Positions 26,948-34,764 of a stretch of 64,000 nucleotides of DNA are shown here, piece after piece. A model generated the notes under the pieces. The model did not search any database and was not told where the DNA came from. It saw only the letters and a list, made by a program, of their open reading frames with translations. Every line of letters starts with the position of its first letter. Within the stretch, counting starts at the first letter, position 1. The translations under genes were made by a program, and so were the position numbers. Source of the DNA: Fontibacter flavus (GTDB taxonomy: Bacteria > Bacteroidota > Bacteroidia > Cytophagales > Cyclobacteriaceae); assembly GCF_042432905.1 (NCBI RefSeq), contig NZ_JBHLWI010000027.1, forward strand, positions 33,416 to 97,415, given 5' to 3'.

Positions 26948-27163
26948 TTTCGACACTTCTTCATTGGAAGATTGTATTGTCCACTATCCATCGGTTTATT
27001 TGCTTTACCAAAATTTTTAGGACATTTTTTTCATAAATTCTTTATGGTTGCTGTGTACAAAAACAAGACTATTGCCTCGTTTTTAATTATATTGAACTGA
27101 ATTTCAGCTTCTTTCAGTTCATCAATAAGTCCAAGACCGTCCATGATAAGAAACGAAAAAGCC

Positions 27164-27259
27164 TTATTCCTTTTTTTTCCTTTTCATGCTATGCTTGATC
27201 ATGCTGCCATAGCCCAACAAAGCAAGAAAATACAATAGCAGAATAATTATATATTTCAT
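27164..27259 (-). CDS. Possible 31-residue single-pass membrane protein
   Basis: An ATG frame of 31 codons: MKYIIILLLYFLALLGYGSM followed by IKHSMKRKKKE. It would be a single transmembrane helix with a strongly basic cytoplasmic tail, a plausible architecture for a real small protein. No homologue is known to me and no promoter element is evident, so this is a weak call. It lies at the left edge of the AT-rich DnaA-box region. Confidence 0.3.
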   Translation of the reverse strand: MKYIIILLLYFLALLGYGSMIKHSMKRKKKE

Positions 27260-27890
27260 TTTCTATTGTACTACAATAAATATTTTTGCAATATTTCAAT
27301 ATGTTCTTTAATATAAATAATGGATAAATTCATCCGTTTTCCCAAAAAATATTTATCGGAAAACCTTAGATTTTTTGGAACAAAATTTAATTCCAAAAGA
27401 CACGGCTTTGAGCTAAGTTTTTTTGTAAACGAATCTGATGAAATCTTGTTCCACCACTCTTCAAAAAACGCCCTCAAAGGGCTATTTTCAAGGGTACAAA
27501 AAAACAAGCTTTTTTTATCCACATTTATCCACACTTATCCACACAGACCTTAATTTTATCCTTATGTTGTTGATTTTCAGCATTTTAAATATATTGGCAA
27601 ATACCTCATTTTGTGGATATCTTACTGTAAATGAGTTTTTTACAGTTGTTTGGGATCAGCAACATCGTGGATAAATTAAACCAACAAAATATTATTCTAA
27701 AACCTGATTTCTTGGTTTTATCTAATATTGCAAACCGCTAAAAAGTGAACCTCCAAAATAGGTCGTTCATTTATCATACTTGCCTTACCTCAAGTATTGC
27801 TTTAAGCAGCTTAATATTTAATAATATCAAACCAATAAAAATAATATTATATCTATTAAGTGTGTGATTTTTCAATGAATGCTGATGGTA
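27222..27890. other. Candidate chromosomal replication origin (oriC)
   Basis: A gap of about 650-900 nt without a convincing gene. It holds three perfect DnaA boxes (27515-27543) and two boxes with one mismatch in the opposite orientation (27612-27620 ATATCCACA and 27666-27674 TTATCCACG, both on the minus strand). AT-rich stretches flank the boxes on both sides (about 27240-27320 and 27815-27875) and could be the unwinding element. In this phylum oriC often is not next to dnaA, and dnaA is absent here. Short frames across the region have no family support. The same box occurs elsewhere in the window only singly, inside genes. Replication asymmetry was not computed. Confidence 0.6.
27515..27543 (+). 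repeat. Three tandem perfect DnaA boxes (TTATCCACA), 10-bp period
   Basis: Boxes at 27515-27523, 27525-27533 and 27535-27543, all TTATCCACA in the same direction, separated by single bases (T and C). The 10-bp period puts the three on the same face of the helix, as expected for cooperative DnaA binding. Confidence 0.9.
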
Positions 27891-28805
27891 TTATTTCTCA
27901 GAAAGGTTAGTTTGGTCCAAAGCATTGATGATATCCGCTATCAACTCCACGGCAGCCACATAAAAATCCGGTTGGATATTCTCAAACGTATCAGTTTCCT
28001 GATGATAATCTTCATGGTCTTCCACACCGAAATAGATAAATGGAATTCCATTCAAGTGAAACTGTGAATGGTCAGAAGCCAAAGTCCAGTCCTGCATCCC
28101 AGAGTCTGGTTGGTCATGACCAAAAAGCAGTTCGGGACTCCTTCCTTCTGAAACTTTCTGCATGGTTGGTTTTAAAAATGGATAATGGTAAGTTCCTACT
28201 GCATAGAGCTGGTTGTCATCATTTCTGCTGATCATGTCCATATTGATATTGAGAACAACCTGTTGTAACGGAAATGGAAAGTCACTGACAAGTGCCTTTG
28301 CTCCCTGATGCCCCATTTCTTCAGCATCCAAGGCCACAAACATCATAGAATGCTGGGGCCTGTTTTTAGTATAATAAGAAGCCAAAGCCATCACAGCAGC
28401 TGCACCAGAGGCATTATCATCTGCACCGTTGAAGATCTTCTCTCCCTGACGGCCGATATGGTCATAATGCGCCATCACCACAATAATTTTTTCGCTTTGA
28501 GATCCCGGAATAAAAGCAACAATATTAGCGGCATTTTCATACAGTTTGCCATCTCTTCTATTCCTGAAATCAAAATATTGGGTGTGATCGGGATATTGGG
28601 AACTCAGACCCAAAGCTTGAAAGCGGGCTTTGATATAATCCATTGCCTTTAACCCTCCTTCAGACAAGGGCTTCCTCCCTTCCAGTTCGTCGGAAGATAA
28701 GTAAGCAATATCCTCCAACAACTGCCCTGCATCAATTTTTTGCCCAAAAGACAAATTGGATTCAATGCAAAAAATCAGCACAAATATTCTCAATAAATTC
28801 ATCAT
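27891..28805 (-). CDS. Secreted M28-family zinc aminopeptidase
   Basis: A 304-residue exported peptidase (signal peptide to about residue 20). The two-zinc site of clan MH is complete: 'MAHYDHIG' (His, catalytic Asp), 'GADDNASG' (bridging Asp), 'DAEEMGHQG' (catalytic Glu and ligand Glu), 'NMDMISRND' (Asp) and the late 'DYHQETDTF' (His). It would remove N-terminal residues from peptides in the periplasm or outside. There is no PA domain. Its 5' end is divergent from the next gene, and its 3' end points into the candidate origin. Confidence 0.92.
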   Translation of the reverse strand: MMNLLRIFVLIFCIESNLSFGQKIDAGQLLEDIAYLSSDELEGRKPLSEGGLKAMDYIKARFQALGLSSQYPDHTQYFDFRNRRDGKLYENAANIVAFIPGSQSEKIIVVMAHYDHIGRQGEKIFNGADDNASGAAAVMALASYYTKNRPQHSMMFVALDAEEMGHQGAKALVSDFPFPLQQVVLNINMDMISRNDDNQLYAVGTYHYPFLKPTMQKVSEGRSPELLFGHDQPDSGMQDWTLASDHSQFHLNGIPFIYFGVEDHEDYHQETDTFENIQPDFYVAAVELIADIINALDQTNLSEK

Positions 28806-28877
28806 ATTAGAGTTTCAATTTCATCGTTAGTATATTCGTAAAAATAGTAAGGAATCCTTCGCAGTATAAAACCACTT

Positions 28878-29864
28878 ATGAAATATTATCCTTTCCTGCT
28901 GATTCTTTTTTTTCAGAGCACTGTCTCTTGGTCGCAGGGTAGCCTTCCGGAATTTTTTTTGGATGGAAAATCAGTAGTGATGATTTCCAGTTCCCCGCAG
29001 GCAAGACCAGCACTGGAATGGCAGCAAATAGCTGAACACATACATCCTGCCTTGGTGCAAGCGGGCGGAGACCCGGTTTCCTATTATGAGCTGGAAGACA
29101 TTGCCTTATCTGAAGAAATACAAGCTGGCTATGCTTCAGCCTTTAGCAAGAGGCAAATCCGATCTATTGTCCTGGTCACAAGAAAATCAAATGGTACTTT
29201 TGAAATTCATTTTGCTCCTTTTACAGGTAACAGAAATATCATTCCCAATTCAGGTGTATCCAATATTCAAGCGGCGAACCTAGAGGATCTGACAGAGACA
29301 CTGAATGCTATCGGACAAACAGTGAAAAGTAAAAACTTATTGGTTTTGGAGGTACCTGAGTATCCAAATTCAGAAGCAGGAATTCAGGGCACAAAAAGAT
29401 TTATCAATAAAAACCCACTCAACCTGAACGTTTTCAAGCTCGGAATCCCTCTTTCCGGTACTATAGGTGATGCAGGACTTTTGAGTGCTTATCGATATGA
29501 TTTACTTGGCAAGTCCGAACAGACTATTTTGGCCGAACAGGCTGCTGAAAAAGCAGGAATGGAAAGCATTTTTCAACAGTACTATCCGCATCAGTTCGAA
29601 TTCCTGACAACTGCCAAAAGTGATGCGGAATTGGTCAGAGAAAGAGTTCAGTTTATACTGGTAAGGCAGGAAGGCAAAGAAGGGGACTTGATGCAAAGTA
29701 TGGGAATACCGGTTGACAATCCGGAAGAAAGAACCAGGATAGTCGTCAAATACTATATCAGATTGATTGTCCGTGACGAATTATATGTGGGAACCGAATG
29801 GGACGCCGATCCTGATTGGAGAAAAGCACTGATCAGTTTCCTCGAAAACCTGAAAAAAGAATAG
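28878..29864 (+). CDS. Exported protein of unknown function
   Basis: A 328-residue protein with a signal peptide (MKYYPFLLILFFQSTVSWSQ). The mature part is mixed α/β with segments such as 'SVVMISSSPQARPALEWQQIAEHIHPALVQ' and 'RSIVLVTRKSNGTFEIHFAPF'; the C-terminal half ends in an amphipathic helix after 'LYVGTEWDADPDWRKALISFL'. I do not recognise the family or any catalytic motif. It is monocistronic with its own terminator and divergent from the M28 peptidase gene. Confidence 0.75.
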   Translation: MKYYPFLLILFFQSTVSWSQGSLPEFFLDGKSVVMISSSPQARPALEWQQIAEHIHPALVQAGGDPVSYYELEDIALSEEIQAGYASAFSKRQIRSIVLVTRKSNGTFEIHFAPFTGNRNIIPNSGVSNIQAANLEDLTETLNAIGQTVKSKNLLVLEVPEYPNSEAGIQGTKRFINKNPLNLNVFKLGIPLSGTIGDAGLLSAYRYDLLGKSEQTILAEQAAEKAGMESIFQQYYPHQFEFLTTAKSDAELVRERVQFILVRQEGKEGDLMQSMGIPVDNPEERTRIVVKYYIRLIVRDELYVGTEWDADPDWRKALISFLENLKKE

Positions 29865-29890
29865 GGGCCGATTGGCCCCTATTTATTTGC
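29860..29890 (+). terminator. Hairpin terminator at the stop codon of the exported protein gene
   Basis: AATAGGGGCC (29860-29869), loop GATT, GGCCCCTATT (29874-29883): ten perfect base pairs with a weak T-rich tail. The stop codon TAG is inside the left arm. Being symmetrical it could serve the convergent gene too. Confidence 0.7.
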
Positions 29891-29933
29891 TATATATCGT
29901 CCGATTGGGTGATCAAACAACTTCAAGCATCTC

Positions 29934-30191
29934 TTATTTGTCAATAGATCCGGTAACTCTTTTCATAAAGGCATTCATAGCTTCCTTCTTATCCATGCCA
30001 TCCTTTATCATTTGATTCACCTCCAATGTGCCATAAAGATTTGAAAGCAGCTCTCCCATGACTTCCAACTCTTCATCCTTCAACGAAGGAATCTCAGTCA
30101 TATTTTCCAGTAGCTCAATTGTCTCGTGAACCCAATCTTCATCGTTGGCTTCAATAAAGCCCAATACATGCTTAATTATTGGCAATCTCAT
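29934..30191 (-). CDS. Small thioredoxin-partner protein (DUF6952-like)
   Basis: An 85-residue acidic, all-helical protein beginning 'MRLPIIKHVLGFIEANDEDWVHE' with a central 'SLKDEELEVMGELLSNLYG'. It overlaps the end of the thioredoxin gene by 20 nt, so the two are translationally coupled. I recall the same pair in other Bacteroidota, where the small protein is listed as DUF6952; that name is from memory. It may be a dedicated partner or substrate adaptor of the thioredoxin. Confidence 0.75.
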   Translation of the reverse strand: MRLPIIKHVLGFIEANDEDWVHETIELLENMTEIPSLKDEELEVMGELLSNLYGTLEVNQMIKDGMDKKEAMNAFMKRVTGSIDK

Positions 30192-30486
30192 CGATCAATG
30201 ATTTTAAAATGTCTTCTTTGTTGGTTTGGGTCTGATTGACTAATTGTCCACCTTTAAATGCAGCAAAGGTTGGCAGATTGGTTACCTGCGCTAATTTTCT
30301 GGATTCAGGATTTTTCTCAGCATCAATGTAAATGAAAGTAATGCCCTCATAATCTCCTGACAATCTCTTCATTTTTGGCTTCATGATTCTACAGTTACCG
30401 CACCATGTAGCACCGTATTGCACGATCACTTTTTCATTCTCATTGACAACTTCCTGTAATGTATCTGTAGCTAATTCCTGTAACAT
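30172..30486 (-). CDS. Thioredoxin-family protein with WCGNC active site
   Basis: A 104-residue single-domain thioredoxin fold without signal peptide. The redox motif is Cys29-Gly-Asn-Cys32 (WCGNC) instead of the usual WCGPC, and the cis-proline loop 'TNLPTFAAF' is present. Replacing Pro by Asn usually changes the redox potential, so it may not be the general thioredoxin. A good promoter sits just upstream, and the downstream small acidic helical gene overlaps it by 20 nt. Confidence 0.9.
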   Translation of the reverse strand: MLQELATDTLQEVVNENEKVIVQYGATWCGNCRIMKPKMKRLSGDYEGITFIYIDAEKNPESRKLAQVTNLPTFAAFKGGQLVNQTQTNKEDILKSLIDEIANN

Positions 30487-30512
30487 ATTTTCAAGGTTTA
30501 ATTTTCAGGATG

Positions 30513-30544
30513 CAAAGGTAAGGCTTATTGATTTTAAAACCCAA
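30513..30544 (-). promoter_or_regulatory. Promoter of the thioredoxin pair
   Basis: On the minus strand TTG (30544-30542) is followed after 21 nt by TACCTTTG (30520-30513), matching the TAnnTTTG -7 element of Bacteroidota. Start of transcription would be near 30506, a leader of about 20 nt before the ATG at 30486. Confidence 0.6.
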
Positions 30545-30568
30545 TTGATTTTATCAATATGCCATAGC

Positions 30569-31144
30569 TTAAACCGGATAGTGCTCTGATTTGATAAAGG
30601 GAATAAGTGCCAAGACAACTGCTTGTTGGTAATATTCTTTTCTATCAAGTGCACCATTGGTTAAAATTCCCACAGCCCCATTGCCCTGTTTGGAATTATT
30701 TCTATCAAAAACCTTATCATCTGCCTCACCAAGTTCCATTCCGCCATCAACCAACTCAACAATGGCTTTGGGAAGAAAGAAGGTTGAGGTTTTGGATTTG
30801 CCTACTTTTCCGGATTTATCCATCACGACAACCCAAGCGTATGCTTCCATTTCCCCATCCACGCGGTTGATTCCTCCTTCTATACCTACCCAATAATCTG
30901 CTTCAGGAAAAACATTCTTGGAATTCTTGGCTCTATTATATGCTCCTTGGTAAGTCTCTTCATCACCAAATGGCTGTTGCGACACATCTGAACTCACATT
31001 CAGACCCTCCACTAAAAATGAACCCACAAATGACTGGTGAAAAGCTGCATCAGTACAGGATATTTTAATTGGATTTCTACTTCCTACAATGACTAGTTTT
31101 TGACGAAGGTCTTCTTGAATATTTCTTCTTTTCGGGAAATTCAT
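30569..31144 (-). CDS. yjjX: YjjX-family inosine/xanthosine triphosphatase
   Basis: A 191-residue house-cleaning NTPase that removes ITP/XTP before they enter nucleic acids. The motif order fits the YjjX family: 'VIVGSRNPIK' near the N-terminus, 'FGDEETYQGAYNRAKN' and 'YWVGIEGGI' in the middle, and 'GMELGEADDKVF' followed by 'NGAVGILTNGALDR' near the end. Length is close to the 170-190 usual. It is separated from yebC by about 50 nt on the same strand and might share its transcript. Confidence 0.9.
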   Translation of the reverse strand: MNFPKRRNIQEDLRQKLVIVGSRNPIKISCTDAAFHQSFVGSFLVEGLNVSSDVSQQPFGDEETYQGAYNRAKNSKNVFPEADYWVGIEGGINRVDGEMEAYAWVVVMDKSGKVGKSKTSTFFLPKAIVELVDGGMELGEADDKVFDRNNSKQGNGAVGILTNGALDRKEYYQQAVVLALIPFIKSEHYPV

Positions 31145-31197
31145 TACGATTGGTATAAAATAGTGACAGCGGTATCTAGACCACTGTCGTTAAATTT

Positions 31198-31905
31198 TTA
31201 GGCTACATTGGTGAAAACCTGGTTCACATCGTCATCCTCTTCGAGTCTTTCGATCAGTTTGTTGATGTCCTCTTCCTGTTCTTCTGTCAATTCAACAGTA
31301 GTCGCAGGGAACCATTGAAAATCAGCATTAATGATCTCGATATTCCTGTCTTCCAGAGCTTTTTGCATTTTGCCGAAATCTTCAAAAGCCGTGTATACAA
31401 ATATTTCACCTTCGTTCTCCGCAATTTCATCCAGTCCAAAATCAATCAATTCCAATTCCAGCTCTTCCATGTCCAATGCTCCATGAGCGAAACGGAAAAC
31501 AGCCTTTTTATCAAACATAAAGCTCACTGATCCTGAGGTGCCCAAAGAACCTCCTGATTTGGTAAAATAACTTCTGATATTGGCAACAGTTCTGTTGGTA
31601 TTATCTGTTGATGTCTCAATGATGACAGCCACCCCAAAAGGACCATATCCTTCATATACGATTTCTTCGTAATCCTTTTCATCCTTATTGGAAGCTCTTT
31701 TGATCGCAGCTTCTATCCTGTCTTTAGGCATTGATGCTCCCTTGGCATTTTGGATTACAGTCCGAAGCTTGGAATTATTTGTCGGATCAGGACCTCCAGC
31801 TTTTACAGCCATCACGATCTCTTTGCCCAAGCGTGTAAATACCTTGGACATTTGACTCCATCTCTTAAATTTTCTCTCTTTACGGAATTCAAATGCTCTT
31901 CCCAT
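31198..31905 (-). CDS. yebC: YebC/PmpR/TACO1-family protein
   Basis: A 235-residue member of the conserved YebC family, variously described as a transcriptional regulator and, for the TACO1 branch, as a translation factor that helps ribosomes through difficult stretches. Typical: 'MGRAFEFRKERKFKRWSQMSKVFTRLGKEI' at the N-terminus, 'NSKLRTVIQNAKGASMPKDRIE', 'YEGYGPFGVAVIIE' and 'GGSLGTSGSVSFMFD'. In this phylum the N-terminus 'GRAFEFRK' replaces the 'GHSKWANI' of proteobacteria. Full length. Confidence 0.93.
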   Translation of the reverse strand: MGRAFEFRKERKFKRWSQMSKVFTRLGKEIVMAVKAGGPDPTNNSKLRTVIQNAKGASMPKDRIEAAIKRASNKDEKDYEEIVYEGYGPFGVAVIIETSTDNTNRTVANIRSYFTKSGGSLGTSGSVSFMFDKKAVFRFAHGALDMEELELELIDFGLDEIAENEGEIFVYTAFEDFGKMQKALEDRNIEIINADFQWFPATTVELTEEQEEDINKLIERLEEDDDVNQVFTNVA

Positions 31906-32011
31906 TGCTATGCGTATTTTAAAGGTGGGTAAAATTAATAAATCTTTTCTATTCGAATGAATTCAGGGATTTAGTTTCCCCTCTTTTCTTAAAAAAGACC
32001 CAAAAATATCT

Positions 32012-32455
32012 TCATTCTAATCTACCCACCCGATTGAGGATTTGGGAAAGGTAGGTATTGGGAATTTCATTCTCCTGACCTCCCTTGATAATTACCTGCC
32101 AATACTCAGGAGATGGAAATATACCATCAACTGTATTGTTGGAAATAAAGGTAAATGCTTCCACTTTACCGGAATGGGTAAATATTTCTTTTGTTACAAA
32201 ATCATACCCTGGCTCCGAATTCAAAAAATAATCCCTATCCTCTTCACTGATTTCATAGAGAATCCCATATACAGACTCATTTGGACTTGGGATGATATTG
32301 GCCCTAGCACTTCCATCGGGGTTTGGAAAATTAAACCTGAAACCATAATGAGGCAGGATTCCAGCTCCAACCTTTTTGGGCGCCTGTCTCAAACGGCCTT
32401 TCAGTGTAGATTCATCCAAATTGCTGGCATACCCGAAATAATAAAAACTATCCAT
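32012..32455 (-). CDS. Gamma-glutamylcyclotransferase-like protein
   Basis: A 147-residue protein of the GGCT/AIG2-like fold. The N-terminal 'YYFGYASNLDESTLKGR' is the typical Y-x-F-x-Y-x-S-N glycine/tyrosine loop that binds the gamma-glutamyl group, 'VYGILYEIS' is the conserved central strand, and the catalytic Glu is likely in 'FLNSEPGYDFV'. Family members convert gamma-glutamyl peptides to 5-oxoproline; the exact substrate is not known. It is monocistronic. Confidence 0.82.
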   Translation of the reverse strand: MDSFYYFGYASNLDESTLKGRLRQAPKKVGAGILPHYGFRFNFPNPDGSARANIIPSPNESVYGILYEISEEDRDYFLNSEPGYDFVTKEIFTHSGKVEAFTFISNNTVDGIFPSPEYWQVIIKGGQENEIPNTYLSQILNRVGRLE

Positions 32456-32615
32456 GATGCAATTTAAGATTTGTTAACATAATAAACCAAAATCTAGATT
32501 AAACCATCTATTCCGAGATCAGTCTAACCGTCAAATAAGCAGCAATAGAAATGAGTTCTTACCCGGGATTTGAACTCCTCCATCAGCTTAAAAATTATCA
32601 CATAAAAAAAAGACC

Positions 32616-33107
32616 ATGAAAAAGCTACTAATAATCGCCATGATGTTCTCACTCTCTTTCACTGCTTTTGCACAAAGAGGACAACAAAGAGAAATGCCAA
32701 CTCCTGAACAAAGGGCCGAGATGCTGACCAACAGGACGGCAGAAAAACTTGAATTATCCGAAGATCAAAAGAAAAAGATCTACGATATCCATTTGGAAAA
32801 TGCCAAAAAAAGACAAGCGGAAAGAGAGACAAGAAGAGCAGAGATGGAAGGCAAACGCGAAGAAATGAATGCCCAAAGGCAAAAACAAAATGATCAGATT
32901 GAGGCCGTACTTACTCCAGAACAAAAAGCCAAATATGCTGAAATGAAAGCTTCCGCCCGAGAAAGAGGCGCCATGAGACCCGGAAGAGCCGGCGAAAAGC
33001 GCCCTGAAATGAGAAAAGGACAGGGACAAAGAGGCGGACAGGACGGAAAATTTTACAAAGGTGGTGAAGGAAGAAAAGGTCCCAAAACCACTACAGAATC
33101 AATATAA
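32616..33107 (+). CDS. Exported Spy/CpxP-like LTxxQ protein
   Basis: A 163-residue exported protein (signal peptide MKKLLIIAMMFSLSFTAFAQ). The mature part is helical and highly charged, with two copies of the LTxxQ-type element: 'LELSEDQKKKI' and 'VLTPEQKAKYAEM'. This layout matches the Spy/CpxP family of periplasmic chaperones and stress sensors. The last 45 residues are a disordered Gly/Arg/Lys-rich tail, which is longer than in Spy. No two-component system lies next to it. It is followed by a strong terminator. Confidence 0.8.
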   Translation: MKKLLIIAMMFSLSFTAFAQRGQQREMPTPEQRAEMLTNRTAEKLELSEDQKKKIYDIHLENAKKRQAERETRRAEMEGKREEMNAQRQKQNDQIEAVLTPEQKAKYAEMKASARERGAMRPGRAGEKRPEMRKGQGQRGGQDGKFYKGGEGRKGPKTTTESI

Positions 33108-33135
33108 TTTTCATAGATAAGGTTGGTTAAATAGG

Positions 33136-33170
33136 TAAAAAGCCCGGGCCATTGACCCGGGCTTTTTTTT
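33136..33170 (+). terminator. Intrinsic terminator after the Spy-like gene
   Basis: AAAAGCCCGGG, loop CCATTGA, CCCGGGC and a run of eight T. Among the strongest terminators in the window. Confidence 0.92.
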
Positions 33171-33172
33171 GC

Positions 33173-33208
33173 CAAAAAAGAGCAGGTCACCGACCTACTT
33201 TTTTTATT
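33173..33208 (-). terminator. Terminator facing the gltBD operon
   Basis: On the minus strand AAAAAAAGTAGGTC, loop GGT, GACCTGCTCTTTTTT: 5 perfect pairs, one mismatch, then A-T extension and a T run. It lies about 65 nt after the gltD stop and is next to the opposing terminator. Confidence 0.6.
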
Positions 33209-33272
33209 CCGGCTGAGCGAATTGTTCAGCCTTAACTAAACTTACTATCACGCTTACTCTTTTATCTTAGGC

Positions 33273-34763
33273 TTATTGCTGACTATCTGAATGCACAATG
33301 ATTTCTTCTTCAACTTCATAAAATCCTTCGTCTTTCTTCGGAAGGGCAGAAGTACCCATCAGGAATTCGTCCACTTTAACGGCTGCTTCCCTTCCTTCAG
33401 AAATTGCCCAGACCACCAAAGATTGCCCCCTGCGCATATCTCCCGCCAAAAAGACCTTTTTGCTCGTACTTTGATACGCTTTGGATTTGGGAAGGCTGTT
33501 TTCCATAAGGTCAACTCCAAATGCTTCCAATAACCCGTTTCTTGCAGGACCGGTATAGCCTATGGCAATGAATGCCAAATCACATGGCAAAGTTCTTTCA
33601 GTTTCCGGAAGCTCTACAAACTGCATCCTGCCATTTTCTTCCTTCCACTCCAGATCTACCAGTACGAGACCGGTAACTTCCCCTTTTTGATTTCCCACAA
33701 ATTCCTTGGTTAGGATAGAAAAAACCCTATCGGCTCCTTCTTCATGTGAACTGGATGTTTTTAAGGTCATAGGCCATTCAGGCCAAGGATTCAAAATAGT
33801 TCTTTGCTGGGGCGGCTTGGGAAGCAATTCCAGCTGGGTAATGCTTTTTGCACCATGACGGTTAGAGGTACCAATACAGTCCGAACCCGTATCACCACCA
33901 CCAATAACAATCACATGCTTACCCTTTGCGGAAATCGGATTCGCTTTGATTTCTCCTGCAATCACCTGATTCTGTTTTCCCAAAAACTCCATGGCAAAAT
34001 GTACCCCTTTCAGGTCAGCTCCTTTGATCTTCAACTCTCTGGGCTGTTGCGCACCTGTAGCAATGACTACCGCATCAAAGTTTCTGAGGATATTCTCGGC
34101 TTTGATATTGAAACCCACCTCAGTTCCTGTACTGAAAATCACCCCTTCCTGCTCCATAATTTCTACCCTACGGTCAATCACCCACTTTTCCAATTTGAAA
34201 TCAGGAATCCCATATCTCAAAAGCCCTCCGACTTTGTTGTCTTTTTCAAATACCGTCACTTCATGGCCTGCCTGATTGAGCTGGTCTGCCGCGGCTAATC
34301 CTGCCGGTCCGGAACCGATGACCGCAACAGATTTACCTGTCCTGCTTTTTGGCTGTTTTGGCTTAACAAAGCCCAACTCATAGGCTTTTTCAGCAATTGA
34401 CTTCTCTATGAGTTCAATGGCCACAGGATCTTTATTGATACCCAGGACACAGGAAGCTTCACAGGGCGCTGGGCAAATCCTACCGGTGAATTCTGGAAAG
34501 TTGTTAGTGCTTCGAAGAATTTGAAAAGCTTCTTCCCATTCATTTCGGTATACTGCATCGTTAAACTCCGGTATGACATTGCCCAGCGGACATCCCTGAT
34601 GACAAAACGGTACGCCACAATCCATGCATCTTGCTGCTTGATGGTTCAGCTTTTCAGCATTGAATGGCTTATATATTTCCTTATAATCATGAATTCTTTC
34701 TTCAGGAGAGCGCGACTCCGGCAACTCCCGCTTGAATAACAAAAAACCTTCTTTCGCTCCCAT
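33273..34763 (-). CDS. gltD: Glutamate synthase (NADPH) small subunit
   Basis: A 496-residue β subunit of NADPH-GOGAT, feeding electrons from NADPH to the large subunit. It has the N-terminal Cys clusters 'CMDCGVPFCHQGCPLGN' and 'CPAPCEASCVLG' that bind two 4Fe-4S centres, the FAD motif 'VIGSGPAGLAAADQL', the NADPH motif 'VIGGGDTGSDC' and the closing 'GDMRRGQSLVVWAISEGR'. It starts one base after the gltB stop, so the two are coupled. Confidence 0.96.
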   Translation of the reverse strand: MGAKEGFLLFKRELPESRSPEERIHDYKEIYKPFNAEKLNHQAARCMDCGVPFCHQGCPLGNVIPEFNDAVYRNEWEEAFQILRSTNNFPEFTGRICPAPCEASCVLGINKDPVAIELIEKSIAEKAYELGFVKPKQPKSRTGKSVAVIGSGPAGLAAADQLNQAGHEVTVFEKDNKVGGLLRYGIPDFKLEKWVIDRRVEIMEQEGVIFSTGTEVGFNIKAENILRNFDAVVIATGAQQPRELKIKGADLKGVHFAMEFLGKQNQVIAGEIKANPISAKGKHVIVIGGGDTGSDCIGTSNRHGAKSITQLELLPKPPQQRTILNPWPEWPMTLKTSSSHEEGADRVFSILTKEFVGNQKGEVTGLVLVDLEWKEENGRMQFVELPETERTLPCDLAFIAIGYTGPARNGLLEAFGVDLMENSLPKSKAYQSTSKKVFLAGDMRRGQSLVVWAISEGREAAVKVDEFLMGTSALPKKDEGFYEVEEEIIVHSDSQQ

Positions 34764-34764
34764 C

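Noticed and set aside
27271..27553. Opposing frames of 77 and 87 codons in the DnaA-box region
   Set aside because: They overlap each other almost completely, run through the DnaA boxes and show no conserved features; chance frames in AT-rich DNA are more likely.
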